Part shown: in pieces, positions 63,560-64,000 of the stretch
Position numbering within the stretch: position 1 is the first letter of the stretch
Layout: every line of letters starts with the position of its first letter
NCBI RefSeq assembly: GCF_032922745.1
Contig: NZ_CP136693.1
Coordinates: 248,001-312,000 of the forward strand
DNA: 64,000 nucleotides
Direction: 5' to 3'
DNA from: Marinobacter salarius
GTDB taxonomy: Bacteria > Pseudomonadota > Gammaproteobacteria > Pseudomonadales > Oleiphilaceae
Position numbers and translations under genes: made by a program
The notes under the pieces: model-generated
The model's database searches: none
What the model saw: the letters and a program-made list of their open reading frames with translations, nothing else
What the model was told of the DNA's origin: nothing

Positions 63560-63843
63560 GACATTCTCTCCCTGATGGATGAAGCAGCACATTGCTCAAT
63601 ATATGCTCAACCCATCGGGGAAATAAGTAGCTTAAGGTACAGTTAAGGTAACGAACTGTAAGAAACAATTGCAGTACATTTTTAGCTCAGTTACCGGCTA
63701 TTGTCAGCGCACTGCTGAATGCCCGTCTTCCCCTAGTTGGTCACGGATCTGGAACAGGGCACACAGGGCGTCCAGAAGGGGCCGCTCCAGGGTGTGGCGT
63801 CGCGTTCGTTGACGGTTTGCTGGCACGAGGGTGGTATACACCT

Positions 63844-63999
63844 TCAGCGGTAGATATCAGAGCTTTGAGTAGGGTAGACGTCTATCGTCCTGTGATACTG
63901 GCTTGGTGAGGCACCAATATGTCGTCGGAAAAAGCGGGTGAAATGCCCCTGACAGGAAAAGCCCAGAGTATCCGAGAGGTTGCCAAGCGTACACGAGCG
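63844..63999 (-). CDS. AraC family regulator, C-terminal fragment (cut by window edge)
   Basis: The last 51 codons of a - strand gene that enters from beyond 64000. The translated end contains LSDTLGFSCQGHFTRFFRRH and IGASPSQYHR, the second helix-turn-helix and closing motif of AraC/XylS regulators. The stop is at 63844-63846. The target genes are outside the window. Confidence 0.8.
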   Translation of the reverse strand, partial: RSCTLGNLSDTLGFSCQGHFTRFFRRHIGASPSQYHRTIDVYPTQSSDIYR

Positions 64000-64000
64000 G

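Noticed and set aside
63830..63842. GGTGGTATACACC near the right edge as another GTATAC box
   Set aside because: The flanks do not match the TTGTATACAA motif and it lies directly behind the AraC stop rather than in a promoter.
63660..63843. Short - strand open frame with coding-like residues (RPLLDALCALFQIRDQLGED) just after the AraC fragment
   Set aside because: Under 50 codons, no start codon with a ribosome site and no family; may be gene debris.

Overview
The window looks like chromosomal DNA of a marine, respiring gammaproteobacterium. Gene content and order recall Marinobacter or a close relative; this is an inference from recognised families, not a taxonomic test. Base composition is moderately GC-rich and even. 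I saw no tRNA or rRNA gene, no intact transposase, no prophage and no CRISPR array.

Region 1 (1-2.4 kb) is the edge of a purine-related locus: an amidohydrolase of the 8-oxoguanine deaminase type, cut by the left window edge, convergent with a BMP/PnrA-type periplasmic binding protein. Region 2 (about 3.0-7.3 kb) is decaying DNA: a glycine-rich autotransporter-type adhesin with several frameshifts and a nonsense codon, an AraC regulator with one frameshift, and a MOT1-type molybdate permease with an internal deletion plus a frameshift. A small intact DUF3565 gene follows the permease.

Region 3 (7.3-26 kb) is a formate dehydrogenase (FDH) island. It holds a tungstate ABC transporter (tupBCA) with a divergent HTH/PBP-like regulator and fdhD-mobA-mobB-moeA for cofactor insertion and synthesis. 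It also holds a group of poorly understood accessory genes: DUF6505, a ligase-like protein, an Mrp-type ATPase, a poly-ferredoxin, DUF3305 and DUF3306. The structural operon follows: TorD-like chaperone, small TAT peptide, catalytic subunit, FeS subunit, cytochrome b subunit, a 41-residue peptide and a TusA-like protein. A cytochrome b561 and a SulP transporter follow.

Region 4 (28-34.7 kb) is a three-gene signalling operon: a CHASE hybrid histidine kinase with HPt, a REC-GGDEF protein and a REC-PAS-GGDEF-EAL protein.

Region 5 (34.8-58.6 kb) is a nearly complete purine-to-glycerate pathway. Guanine deaminase and 8-oxoguanine deaminase feed xanthine dehydrogenase (xdhABC). Urate goes through PuuD, UraH and UraD to allantoin, then PuuE, AllE and AllA to glyoxylate. 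Gcl, hydroxypyruvate isomerase, tartronate semialdehyde reductase and glycerate 2-kinase carry the carbon to 2-phosphoglycerate. Two NCS2 permeases and a Tsx-like porin bring purines in. Allantoate hydrolysis has no gene in the window. Two local regulators, a GntR/FCD protein and a RutR-like TetR protein, each have a recurring palindrome in front of the purine genes.

Region 6 (58.7-64 kb) holds a Cache-domain chemoreceptor, an orphan periplasmic binding protein, a membrane protein of unknown function, a soluble double-PAS chemoreceptor, and the 3' end of an AraC-type regulator that runs off the right edge.
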